A stretch of DNA of 64,000 nt from Flavobacteriales bacterium UBA7666 (lineage in GTDB: Bacteria > Bacteroidota > Bacteroidia > Flavobacteriales_D > Crocinitomicaceae), in the NCBI GenBank assembly GCA_002483265.1, contig DLHO01000026.1:226510-290509 (forward strand), written 5' to 3'. The notes under the pieces were generated by a model. That model saw nothing but the letters and a program-made list of their open reading frames with translations, was not told where the DNA came from and did no database searches. The translations under genes were made by a program, and so were the position numbers. Of the stretch, positions 1 to 9,200 are shown piece after piece. Numbering within the stretch: the stretch's first letter is position 1; each line of letters begins with the position of its first letter.

Positions 1-27
1 AATTAGGAATTAGGAATTAGGAATTAT
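1..27. repeat. Heptamer tandem repeat before cysD
   Basis: Three exact copies of the 7-mer AATTAGG are followed by AATTAT and then directly by the cysD start codon. It may continue leftwards out of the window. Arrays of 7-mers with other sequences lie at 30371-30398, 38289-38311, 50767-50783 and 53609-53640. Confidence 0.85.
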
Positions 28-927
28 ATGAAAGATTATTTAGACGAATTAGAGGCGGAAGCCATTTACATCTTGAGAGAAGTTGCTGGTCAATTCGACA
101 GACCGGCTTTATTATTCTCTGGAGGAAAAGACAGTATTTGTTTGGTGCATTTAGCATTGAAGGCATTCAGACCGGGGAAATTTCCTTTTCCGCTGGTACA
201 CGTGGACACAGGTCACAATTTTCAGGAGGCATTGGATTTTAGAGATTCCTTAGCTGCTGAACTTGGAGAACAACTGATCGTTCGAAATGTGGTGGATACG
301 ATCGCGAAACACAATCTCCAAGATGCGAAAGGAAAATTTCCGAGTAGAAATGGATTACAAACACACACGCTACTTGATGTAATCGAAGAATTTGAATTTG
401 ATGTGTGTATTGGTGGAGCGCGAAGAGATGAAGAAAAGGCACGAGCAAAAGAACGTGTTTTTTCTGTCAGAGATGAATTTGGACAATGGGATCCGAAATT
501 GCAAAGACCCGAGTTGTGGAGTATTTACAATGGTAAAATCGATAAAGGCGAGAATGTACGGGTATTTCCAATTAGTAACTGGACAGAATTGGATGTGTGG
601 AATTACATCAAACGCGAAAACCTTCAATTACCGGAGATTTACTTTACGCACGAGCGCGAATGTGTGGTAACCGAACAGGGACAGTTAATGGCAAACAACC
701 AATTCTTGAACTTGGAGGAAACAGATCAGGTAGTAACCAAAAAGGTTCGTTACCGCACAGTTGGAGATATGACTTGCACAGCAGCCGTTGAAAGTGAAGC
801 TTTTACTTTTGATGACATTATTGCTGAAATTTCAAATGCGAAGATCTCAGAACGAGGAGCAACGCGCATGGATGACCGAATCTCCGAAGCAGCAATGGAA
901 GACAGGAAAAAAGGAGGGTATTTTTAA
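28..927 (+). CDS. cysD: Sulfate adenylyltransferase subunit 2
   Basis: Small catalytic subunit of the heterodimeric ATP sulfurylase, which makes adenosine 5'-phosphosulfate from ATP and sulfate in the cytoplasm as the first step of sulfate assimilation. The PP-loop SGGKDS lies at residues 31-36, with GGARRDEEKARAKER further on and the expected basic C-terminus ending in KKGGYF. At 299 aa it has the full family length. The partner gene cysN follows after 80 bases on the same strand, so the pair is probably co-transcribed, although a hairpin repeat sits between them. The ATG at 28 is directly preceded by a heptamer array, so the promoter and any upstream cysteine genes (for example cysH or cysC) are outside the window. 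Confidence 0.96.
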   Translation: MKDYLDELEAEAIYILREVAGQFDRPALLFSGGKDSICLVHLALKAFRPGKFPFPLVHVDTGHNFQEALDFRDSLAAELGEQLIVRNVVDTIAKHNLQDAKGKFPSRNGLQTHTLLDVIEEFEFDVCIGGARRDEEKARAKERVFSVRDEFGQWDPKLQRPELWSIYNGKIDKGENVRVFPISNWTELDVWNYIKRENLQLPEIYFTHERECVVTEQGQLMANNQFLNLEETDQVVTKKVRYRTVGDMTCTAAVESEAFTFDDIIAEISNAKISERGATRMDDRISEAAMEDRKKGGYF

Positions 928-930
928 TTA

Positions 931-1000
931 TTAATTAGCAATTATCAATGCTATAAGAGGATTCCTCTTGATAAAATTACGCAATTGATAATTCATAATT
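931..1000. repeat. Nested hairpin repeat, family A, copy 1
   Basis: Outer arms AATTATCAAT (940-949) and ATTGATAATT (984-993) are perfectly complementary, and inside them AAGAGGA (955-961) pairs with TCCTCTT (963-969). The outer arms match the cores of copies at 9565-9632, 16121-16193 and 37627-37692. It sits inside the cysD-cysN gap, so in RNA it could set the relative amounts of the two subunits. Confidence 0.75.
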
Positions 1001-1007
1001 CAAAAGA

Positions 1008-2249
1008 ATGGATTTATTACGATTTTTTACAGCAGGAAATGTAGACGACGGCAAGAGCACCTTGATTGGGCGTTTACTTTATGACAGTGAATCAATTTCT
1101 ACCGATATCTTAGAAACATTGACTCGTCAGAGCAAGACAACCGGAGAAAATACCACAATCGATTTGGCTTTATTGACAGATGGTTTGCGCGCGGAACGCG
1201 AACAAGGAATTACAATCGATGTGGCTTACAAGTATTTCTCAACAGACAAACGAAAGTTTATCATTGCTGATACTCCCGGACATGCGCAATACACAAGGAA
1301 TATGTTCACAGGAGCTTCTACCGCACAGTTGGCAATTATTCTGGTAGATGCGCGAAACGGAATTACGGATCAAACCAAACGACACAGTATTATTTCTGCA
1401 ACGCTTGGAATTCCACAGGTATTGTTGTGCATCAATAAAATGGATTTGATGGCTTACAGTGAAGATCGTTTCAATGAGATTGTTTCCGAATACCAAACGT
1501 TTTCAGAACTAATTGGTTTGAACAAAGTAGATTTTATTCCAACTTCCGCCTTAGCTGGTGACAATGTGGTTCATAGCTCAGAAAAACTGAGCTGGTATAA
1601 AGGATTGCCCTTGTTGGAGTATTTGGAAACGGTAAAAGTGGATGAAGGAAACCTGAAAGAGGAAGCGCGCTTTCAAGTGCAATATGTCATTCGTCCGCAA
1701 ACGGAAGCATTACATGATTATCGAGGTTATGCGGGGAGCGTCTTGAGTGGAAATTTCCATGTCGGAGATGAAGTGACGATTTTACCTTCAGGAGTACAAA
1801 CCCGGATCAGTAAAATAGAATCCAATTTGAAGGAGGTGAAGACCGCAGGGAAAAATCAGCCCGTTGTTATACACTTAGAAGATGATTTGGATATCAGTCG
1901 GGGAAATACCATTGTTCCAAAAAATGCACTTCCTCAAACTGAAAAATCGGTAGAAGCAACGATATGCTGGATGGATAATGGGGCATTTAATTCAGGACAG
2001 AAGTTTTTGTTGCAACAGAATAGTTTCCGAACCAAGGCAGTAATTAAAGAAATTCATTCAAAGATTGATATTCATAGTTTTCAAGATTTGGAAAGCGACG
2101 GAAATTTGCAGTTGAATGAACTAGCGAAAGTTTCCATCAAGATAGCAGAAGCCTTGAGTTTTGATTCATTTAAAAACTTACCAAAATCGGGAGCTTTTAT
2201 CTTAATCAATGAGAATACAAACCAAACAGTGGCTGCGGGAGTCATTTGA
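1008..2249 (+). CDS. cysN: Sulfate adenylyltransferase subunit 1 (GTPase)
   Basis: Regulatory GTPase subunit of ATP sulfurylase; GTP hydrolysis drives APS formation by CysD. The translation-factor-type G domain is complete: P-loop GNVDDGKS at residues 10-17, DTPGH at 88-92 and NKMD at 143-146, followed by beta-barrel domains 2 and 3. The 413 aa fit a stand-alone CysN with no fused APS kinase (CysC) domain, so APS kinase or a direct APS reductase would have to be encoded elsewhere. The start at 1008 places the P-loop at the usual distance from the N-terminus. The gene is followed by a family B repeat and then an electron-transfer flavoprotein. Confidence 0.96.
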   Translation: MDLLRFFTAGNVDDGKSTLIGRLLYDSESISTDILETLTRQSKTTGENTTIDLALLTDGLRAEREQGITIDVAYKYFSTDKRKFIIADTPGHAQYTRNMFTGASTAQLAIILVDARNGITDQTKRHSIISATLGIPQVLLCINKMDLMAYSEDRFNEIVSEYQTFSELIGLNKVDFIPTSALAGDNVVHSSEKLSWYKGLPLLEYLETVKVDEGNLKEEARFQVQYVIRPQTEALHDYRGYAGSVLSGNFHVGDEVTILPSGVQTRISKIESNLKEVKTAGKNQPVVIHLEDDLDISRGNTIVPKNALPQTEKSVEATICWMDNGAFNSGQKFLLQQNSFRTKAVIKEIHSKIDIHSFQDLESDGNLQLNELAKVSIKIAEALSFDSFKNLPKSGAFILINENTNQTVAAGVI

Positions 2250-2340
2250 ATTGAAAAGTGATAATTGAAAAGGTCAGATGTAACTTCTCCTGATAGATTA
2301 GCGAAGCTCTTTTCAATTCTCCATTTTACATTTTCAATTA
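2249..2340. repeat. Intergenic repeat, family B, copy 1
   Basis: AATTGAAAAG occurs twice (2249-2258, 2263-2272) and is complementary to CTTTTCAATT at 2309-2318, so a stem with a 36-base loop region can form. The segment 2309-2340 matches the reverse complement of 14488-14519 at 31 of 32 positions. Related pieces lie at 38260-38395 and 62258-62284. Confidence 0.8.
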
Positions 2341-2415
2341 AAACCAATTTGTCTGTTAAAACAGAAATCTCAAAATCAGCTTAAAAATTAAAATAAACAC
2401 ATAAATAATTGAATC

Positions 2416-3426
2416 ATGATTGAAACAGATATCATTATCATTGGGGCAGGCCCAGTTGGACTTTTTACTGTATTTGAAGCCGGATTATTGAAATTGCGTT
2501 GTCATTTAATTGATTCGTTACCTCAACCCGGCGGGCAATGTTCGGAGATCTATCCCAAAAAGCCTATATATGACATTCCGGGTTTTCCTTCTGTTCTAGC
2601 TGGCGACTTGGTGAAGAATTTGATGGAACAAGCAGCACCTTTTAAACCGGGATTTACTTTGGGTGAAGCTGCAACGACCATTGAAAAGCAAGCAGATGAT
2701 TCGTTCATTGTTTCTACTGTCAAAGGAACCAAGCACAAAGCACCAATCGTTATGATTGCGGGTGGATTGGGAGTTTTTGAACCGCGGAAACCACCCATTA
2801 AACAAATTGAACTTTTCGAAGAAAACGGAGTCGATTATATGATTAAAGACCCCGAAGTTTTTAGAGGAAAAAAATGTGTCATCGCTGGTGGAGGAGATTC
2901 CGCATTGGATTGGTCAATTTATTTAGCGGAAAATAACATTGCTTCTGAAGTTACTTTGGTACATAGAAGTGCTTCGTTTCGTGGACATTTGGATTCGGTT
3001 CAAAAAGTAATCGATATGGCTGAATCTGGGAAAATCTCTTTGATAACAGAAGCCGAAGTAACCGATTTAAAAGGAGGGACAATTTTAGAAGAAGTTGTAA
3101 TCAGTCATTCAAAAAACGGGGAAATTATTACAAAAGCAGACCATTTCATTCCTTTGTTTGGTTTGAAGCCATCTCTAGGACCGATAGCTGATTGGGGTTT
3201 GGAAATAGAGAAGAGCGCTATTAAAGTGAATACACTGGATTATTCAACAAACATTCCCGGAATCTATGCTATTGGTGACGTTAATACCTATGAAAACAAG
3301 TTGAAGTTGATCCTGTGTGGTTTTCATGAAGGAACTTTGGCAGTTCAGTCCGCCTTTGCCCGAATTCATCCGGATAAAAAGAATATTCTGAAATATACTA
3401 CAGTGAATGGCGTGAATGGTTTCTAG
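2416..3426 (+). CDS. Ferredoxin-NADP reductase, type 2 (thioredoxin-reductase-like flavoprotein)
   Basis: FAD/NAD(P)H-dependent oxidoreductase of the YumC type, which exchanges electrons between NADPH and ferredoxin or flavodoxin in the cytoplasm. The FAD-binding GAGPVG is at residues 10-15, PGGQC and a YDIPGFP segment follow, and a second Rossmann motif AGGGDSALDW marks the NAD(P) domain; the C-terminal AIGDV motif closes the FAD site. There is no CxxC redox pair, which argues against a true thioredoxin reductase. At 336 aa it has family length. Its place after cysDN suggests, as inference, that it feeds electrons to sulfite reductase. A strong bidirectional hairpin terminator follows. Confidence 0.88.
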   Translation: MIETDIIIIGAGPVGLFTVFEAGLLKLRCHLIDSLPQPGGQCSEIYPKKPIYDIPGFPSVLAGDLVKNLMEQAAPFKPGFTLGEAATTIEKQADDSFIVSTVKGTKHKAPIVMIAGGLGVFEPRKPPIKQIELFEENGVDYMIKDPEVFRGKKCVIAGGGDSALDWSIYLAENNIASEVTLVHRSASFRGHLDSVQKVIDMAESGKISLITEAEVTDLKGGTILEEVVISHSKNGEIITKADHFIPLFGLKPSLGPIADWGLEIEKSAIKVNTLDYSTNIPGIYAIGDVNTYENKLKLILCGFHEGTLAVQSAFARIHPDKKNILKYTTVNGVNGF

Positions 3427-3451
3427 AGGTTTGTAACCTACTTGAAACAAA

Positions 3452-3485
3452 AATCCCCCGATAGTTATTGTCGGGGGATTTTATA
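3452..3485. terminator. Intrinsic terminator between convergent genes
   Basis: Stem AATCCCCCGA (3452-3461) / TCGGGGGATT (3471-3480) of 10 bp with a 9-base loop, flanked by A-rich and T-rich sequence. It lies between the + strand reductase and the - strand gene ending at 3487 and can serve both. Confidence 0.9.
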
Positions 3486-3486
3486 T

Positions 3487-3936
3487 TTAGTGTGAATGTC
3501 CTTCGTGACTATCGCCTTCTTTGTGCTCATGATCGTGATCTTCCGTTGCAGAACAAAGTCCTACGATTTGATGAAATACATCGTGTAATGCAGAAATAGA
3601 CTTGGTGATTTTTTTATCACTTGCTCCATCTTTGATAGACGTTTGCAATTTTTGACTGTCAGTTACCAATTGATCAACTGCTTTCTTTACTTTTTCATTG
3701 TCAAAATCAGCAGGGAATTTAGATGCTTGAAGCGTTTTTGCTTTTTCCACCATTTCACCGATGCGTGTTTTGATTGGTTCCAGGTTTCCTTCCTCACTTG
3801 GGTGGAATGTTTGAGCCATTACTTTGTGGAACTCTTTCAATTCAGCCCAGTCCTGTAATTTGCTTTGAGCAGTTGCTTGATTTGCCAATGCAGCAATTCC
3901 AAAACCAACTAATAGTAATAAAGCTATTTTTTTCAT
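3487..3936 (-). CDS. Secreted His-rich helical protein
   Basis: A 149-aa protein I do not recognise by family. A signal peptide (residues 1-24, ending ATAQ) is followed by a charged, largely helical body reminiscent of small four-helix periplasmic proteins. The C-terminal 17 residues are dominated by His, Asp and Glu (HDHEHKEGDSHEGHSH), which looks like a divalent metal-binding tail. There is one Cys near residue 128. The hairpin at 3452-3480 should end its transcript. A role in copper, zinc or nickel handling in the periplasm is inference from the tail alone. The ATG at 3936 is supported by the signal peptide; a near-consensus TAATTTTA box lies about 25 bases upstream. Confidence 0.7.
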   Translation of the reverse strand: MKKIALLLLVGFGIAALANQATAQSKLQDWAELKEFHKVMAQTFHPSEEGNLEPIKTRIGEMVEKAKTLQASKFPADFDNEKVKKAVDQLVTDSQKLQTSIKDGASDKKITKSISALHDVFHQIVGLCSATEDHDHEHKEGDSHEGHSH

Positions 3937-4063
3937 GAATCATTTTTTAGTTACGTAAAATTAGGCATGATTTCTATACATAAAATATAAATAACAATAA
4001 ATTAAAGGTTTAATCGATGGAATTTGCCTAAATGAATTAATTCTAAATTAAAATAAGAGAAAT

Positions 4064-4092
4064 AAAAAAGTCGCCATCAAGTAATAGCGACT
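4064..4092 (-). terminator. Terminator of the M1 peptidase gene
   Basis: Stem AGTCGC (4069-4074) / GCGACT (4087-4092) with a 12-base loop. On the minus strand it is followed by a run of T (the A run at 4064-4069), 28 bases past the peptidase stop codon. Confidence 0.7.
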
Positions 4093-4119
4093 CTTCATCA
4101 ATGTTGTTTTGAGAATGGA

Positions 4120-6081
4120 TTAACGCTTAATCAATTCACTGAATTTCTCTCCGGTAGTTTTAGAAACTACTTGAAGAATATACGTTCCTTGTGCTTGATT
4201 TTTCAAGTCAAGTGTTGTCCAGCTATCAAATTCCTGAGTAATAATAACACTTCCTTTAGCGTCCATTAATACCAGACTGTAGTCACCAAAAGTATCCATG
4301 ATAATTGTTATCGGTCCGTTTGTAGGATTTGGATAGATAGAAATACGTGGTTTGTATGGATTCTCCTTAATTCCCGCAGTGAAATTGATGTCTTTTACAA
4401 TCCCGTTTGCTTTATTACAGATCCAGTTATTCGGGTCAATTTTGGTGATGTTTATAAAATTTGAAGCATTCGGAATGATGAATTGATTTTGTGTACTTGT
4501 TATTTCAAAACGAATAATCGTATCAGCACCAACACTCCTGTCGAAAAGCAATTCCAAATCGTTTGTAAATAAAGGCGTTACACTTGGTTTTGAGGTTGTT
4601 TGATTGATTTCTACTAACACATCACTTCCCACATTGTTCCAGCGAACAGAGTAAGTTGGATATCCTTCACCAAAATACCATTCTTCTAAGAAATTAGATA
4701 AATCCAGGCCGCTTTCGTTTTCAAAAACGTCAACCAACTCAATACCGGATGCAACTGAATCGGCATACATTACCTGATATGCTTTTAATGCATCATAGAA
4801 TACCTGATCATTATCAATCAAGAAACGAAGTGTGTGAACAATTGCAGCACCTTTGTCGTAAACCAGCCTACCTGAAAAAATACTTCCGTCGCTTAAAGAA
4901 TCTTCTACCCAAACAGAACCACCTTGCTGTGACATAATGTTGTCGTGTCTGTCAAGCATATCTTGCAGTTCATCACCCGGGTATAAACTCTCTAACATGA
5001 TGTATTCTGCGTAAGAAGCAAATCCTTCATTTACCCAGATATCTGCCCAAGAAGAACAAGTAGCATGGTCACCAAACCATTGATGAGCCAATTCGTGACA
5101 AGTCAATGTAGGATTGAAGAATCCCTGAGTAGTCATTGTTTGATGTTCCATTCCACCGGAAATTGGAGCCATGCAGTGACCGTATTTTTCATCAGCAAAC
5201 GGATAGGGACCAAATAAATCAGCAAACAATTCCATAAAATCAACCGTTTCATCGATATCATTCTGGAAATTCGGTAAGGTTGCCGGATTGTCATAAATGA
5301 AATTTTGTATAAGAACAGAACCGGAACCGGCAGGATTTGCAGTAATGTTGTATTCAACATATTTTGCAACAGCTACTGAGATCAAGTAATAATCAATCGG
5401 ATGTCTGTGTTTCCATTCAAAACGATGTGTTCCGTTTCCTAAATCAACTACTTGCTGAAGAAGCCCATTGGAACCTGCCTTACAATTTGAAGGAACGGTA
5501 ATCCAAACGGAACAGCTGTCAGCTTTGTCTTTTAAGGATTGCTTTACAGGAAACCACTCATAAGCTGCAAATGGTTCTGATAAGGACCAGGTTACCGCAT
5601 TTCCCCAAGAAGGAGAATTGGCGTTGGTCATTCCGCCTCCACCAAGTGGATTGGTAGCTGAAGTAGGAGGAGTTCCGCTGTAATTCACATGAATCACGAA
5701 ATTTTCACCTTGGAGTTTGTTTACCGGAATTTTCAATGCGCTGTTCTGACGTGTATAAGTAACAGGATTCCCGTCTACTTCAATGGAAGAGATCACAAAT
5801 GTTTGAAAGAACTCAACCAAAGCAGTATCCAGATTTACACGTGCTTTTGCATGAATTTCAGCTGAACCGGATAAGGTGGTTGTAGTGTTGGTCATGTTTA
5901 GGTTCAGAAAGTAATAATGAACATCATACCGTTCTGTTTGTGCAATTTGAGCAATTGTAAAGGTATTACTCTTCAATAGCGAGTTGGAGTGCCTCTTAAT
6001 GGAAGAACACGAACCTTTCGAGTCTTGTGCAAAGTGAAAAAGTGGAAGGAAAAGGAGAGAGAGGAGAATTTTGTTTTTCAT
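4120..6081 (-). CDS. Secreted M1-family metallopeptidase with T9SS domain
   Basis: Gluzincin aminopeptidase-like protease. The zinc motif HELAH is at residues 329-333 and the third ligand Glu352 lies 18 residues further on (NEGF context), as in family M1. The exopeptidase motif that usually reads GxMEN is GGMEH here. A signal peptide (residues 1-18) and a C-terminal domain of about 75 residues containing IYPNPTNG and ending in ELIKR mark it for type IX secretion to the surface or medium. At 653 aa it lacks the long helical C-terminal domain of classical aminopeptidase N, having instead a short region and the sorting domain. Likely role: extracellular peptide degradation. It is monocistronic and divergent from the hybrid kinase gene. 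Confidence 0.92.
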   Translation of the reverse strand: MKNKILLSLLFLPLFHFAQDSKGSCSSIKRHSNSLLKSNTFTIAQIAQTERYDVHYYFLNLNMTNTTTTLSGSAEIHAKARVNLDTALVEFFQTFVISSIEVDGNPVTYTRQNSALKIPVNKLQGENFVIHVNYSGTPPTSATNPLGGGGMTNANSPSWGNAVTWSLSEPFAAYEWFPVKQSLKDKADSCSVWITVPSNCKAGSNGLLQQVVDLGNGTHRFEWKHRHPIDYYLISVAVAKYVEYNITANPAGSGSVLIQNFIYDNPATLPNFQNDIDETVDFMELFADLFGPYPFADEKYGHCMAPISGGMEHQTMTTQGFFNPTLTCHELAHQWFGDHATCSSWADIWVNEGFASYAEYIMLESLYPGDELQDMLDRHDNIMSQQGGSVWVEDSLSDGSIFSGRLVYDKGAAIVHTLRFLIDNDQVFYDALKAYQVMYADSVASGIELVDVFENESGLDLSNFLEEWYFGEGYPTYSVRWNNVGSDVLVEINQTTSKPSVTPLFTNDLELLFDRSVGADTIIRFEITSTQNQFIIPNASNFINITKIDPNNWICNKANGIVKDINFTAGIKENPYKPRISIYPNPTNGPITIIMDTFGDYSLVLMDAKGSVIITQEFDSWTTLDLKNQAQGTYILQVVSKTTGEKFSELIKR

Positions 6082-6244
6082 AGTATAGTTTTATTGTCTC
6101 CGAATTTAAGGAATACTTCCCATAAACGAATCGAAAGGATGAAAACAAGTAGCCAAATGCCTGATCCATTTAGTGTAAGGCGCCATTTATTCATTTTAGA
6201 CCGCTTTCAAGCGTGTTTTAAATTGTAAGCGGGAAAATAATCCC

Positions 6245-6252
6245 TAATTTTG
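6245..6252 (+). promoter_or_regulatory. Promoter -7 box of the hybrid kinase gene
   Basis: TAATTTTG fits the Bacteroidota consensus TAnnTTTG exactly. A TTG at 6223-6225 lies 19 bases upstream, within the known spacing for the -33 element. The start codon is 25 bases downstream. Confidence 0.65.
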
Positions 6253-6277
6253 CGTTAAATGTCTGTTATTCAAACTT

Positions 6278-9200
6278 ATGGGTTTTCAACCTAAAGAGGG
6301 ACTTTATAAGAATTTTAGATTCGGATTACTGGTGATGCTGGTTTCCCTGAATAGTGCTTTCGTATTCGCAGATTCGATCACCCAAAAAAACAATTCGGTG
6401 GTAAGAATGATCAGTCGTGCGAAGGAAATGGAAGATTCAGATATTTATTCAAGTATTGAACTTCTATCTCGAGCAAATCAATTGGAGGAGGTAAATAGGA
6501 AGAAATATTTGAAGGTTGAAATCTTACATCGTTTAAGTATTTATTACCAGCAAACGGGTAACTTGAAATCAGCAATGGATTTTGCTTATCAGGCACTTTC
6601 TATTGCCGAACAGATGCAGGATCATCAGCGGATTGGTGAAACCGAAAAAACAATAGGTCAAATCTTTAAAGACCTGAAGGTGTTTCTGAAAGCTCGTAAT
6701 CACTTCGAACGGGCAATGAGAGAATTCAGATTAGTCAAGAATATAGATGAGTATTTTACCTGCAAAAGCTATGTTGGCCATTGTTTGACTGATTATGGTG
6801 AAGAGAAAAAAAATAGCTGGTACCTGGATCAGGCAGAACTGGTTTATAAATCAACTTTATTTGAAGCGAATAGCAAGAAGGCGGATCATTTTATTTTGTC
6901 TTCGAATAACAACTTGTCAAATTTATATCTGATCTATTATCAGGTTCGAAAGCTGCCGAAAGATCTAACTATCAGTAGAAAATATGCCATGAAGTGCATT
7001 GAAGGTTCTTTGGCTATGAAAGATACGGTCAGCTATGCGGTTGGTTATTCCAATTACGGAGAAGCATATGGCTTAGAAGGAAAGATAGACAGTTTGAAGA
7101 AATATTTGGATTTTGCCCGTGGAATCTACGTGCGAAAAAAAATGCCGGATTTCATTTTTAGCAACTGCAGACTTCTTATTAAATCCTATTTAAAGAGTAA
7201 TAAGCTGAATGAAGCTGAAGCCCTGTTGAGAGACTATCAAAAGTATATTGAACAGTTTCAGTTCCTGGCCGAATATAAAAACTACTATGAATATTATTCA
7301 GGGCTCGAAAGTCTGAGAGGAAATTACAAAGCGGCTTATGAATACCGGGTCAAATTCAATCAGAAGTACGAGGAATACAGTGATGAGGAAAATGCAAAAG
7401 AGATCGTCAGACTGCAGTTTTTATACGATCTGAATAAGAAAAATGAAGAGATCGCAATCCTGAACAAAAACAAACGACTTCAGAATGATAATAACGAAAA
7501 TCAAGTCGTTATTCTGAACCTTTTGATAGGAAGTATTACGCTATTGGTTGCCTTACTGATCTTTATTTATGTTCGCTACAAAGACCGTGTTTCCTCCAAT
7601 GAAGTCATTCTTTCCAAGAATAAACAATTGGAAAGGTTATCCATTGTTGCTAGCAACACAAATAACGGAATTACGATTACCAATCCGCAAGGGGTTATTT
7701 CATGGGTAAATGAAGGATTTGTGCGTCTATACGGATGGAGTTCATCAGATGAATTTTTCGAAAGAAAGGGAACCAGTATTTATGAGATTAGTGGGTTGAC
7801 CAGAGCAGAGATTTCAGCCTTCATTGAACATGCTATTGAAACAAAAGAGTCAGTCGTTTTTCAGGCATTTAAAGAGCTGAGAAATCAGGAGCAAAAATAC
7901 ATTCAAACATCATTAACACCGGTTTTTGATGAACACGAAGAATTGAAATTTCTGGTATATGTAGATACGGATATTACGGATTTACTAGAAGCGAGAGAAT
8001 TGGCAATCCGGGAAAAGCGCAAAGCAGAAAATGCGCTGAAAACGCAGGAATTATTTCTGGCAAATGTGAGCCATGAAATTCGCACTCCGATGAACGGAAT
8101 TATTGGACTGACCAGGCAGTTGAATGATGAAAAGCTCTCTAAAACGCAAAAGGAAATAGCGCATACGCTCGGAGTTTCTGCAAATGGTTTATTACATGTT
8201 GTAAATGACTTGTTAGATGTTTCCAAGATTCGCGCCGGGAAAATGTCCTTTGAATATGTCCGTTTTTCATTGAAGGACTTATTGTCCACTTTTGTCAGCT
8301 CCATTTCTTATAGAGTAGAGGAAAAAGGATTGGCTTTTCACCTTGATTTTGATGAAAAACTACCGGATTATGTTATTGGAGATCCGGTTCGTTTGAATCA
8401 AATCCTATTGAATATTGTTGGGAATGCGATCAAATTCACCATAGACGGAAGCATTACATTGAAAGTGCATTCGATTCATCAAAAAAATGGAATGGAGCGC
8501 ATTTACTTCGAAGTGAAGGATACCGGAATTGGGATTCCACTTCAAAAACAAGATTTCGTGTTTGAGAATTTCACTCAGTTGGAAGATCACCGGACAAGAA
8601 CTACTTCCGGAACTGGTTTGGGACTGGGTATCGCTAAATCACTGGTTGAAGCAATGGGTGGAGAAATCAATCTCTTTAGTAAGGAAGGACAAGGTACTAC
8701 GCTTTCGTTTGAATTGGATTTTGAGCTTCACAACAAACATGTGGAAACAAAAGACGTAAACAAGGAAGATATTGTTTTAGTGAAAAACCTGGAGGGGTTG
8801 CGCGTTCTCTTAGTTGAAGATAATTCCATCAATCAGCGGGTGATTCTGTATGATTTGAACAAATGGAATGTAGAAGTTCATGCCGTAGATAATGCAATTG
8901 ATGCGATTACAATTTTGAAAGACCGGAAATTTGATGTGATCCTGATGGATTACTACATGCCTCGCATGGACGGAATGGAGGCAACCAGATTCATCCGCTC
9001 CAAATTTCCCGAACCAACGTGTTCCGTACCAATTATTGCAATCACGGCTTCGGCTATGGTTGGTGATCAGAATAAGTTCATAGAAGCTGGAATGAACGAC
9101 TATATTTCAAAACCATTCAACCCGGAAAAGCTCTATCAATTATTGGTCAAATGGGGCTATCAGAATAATGTTCTATTCACAGAATCAAAAAATCAGGAAA

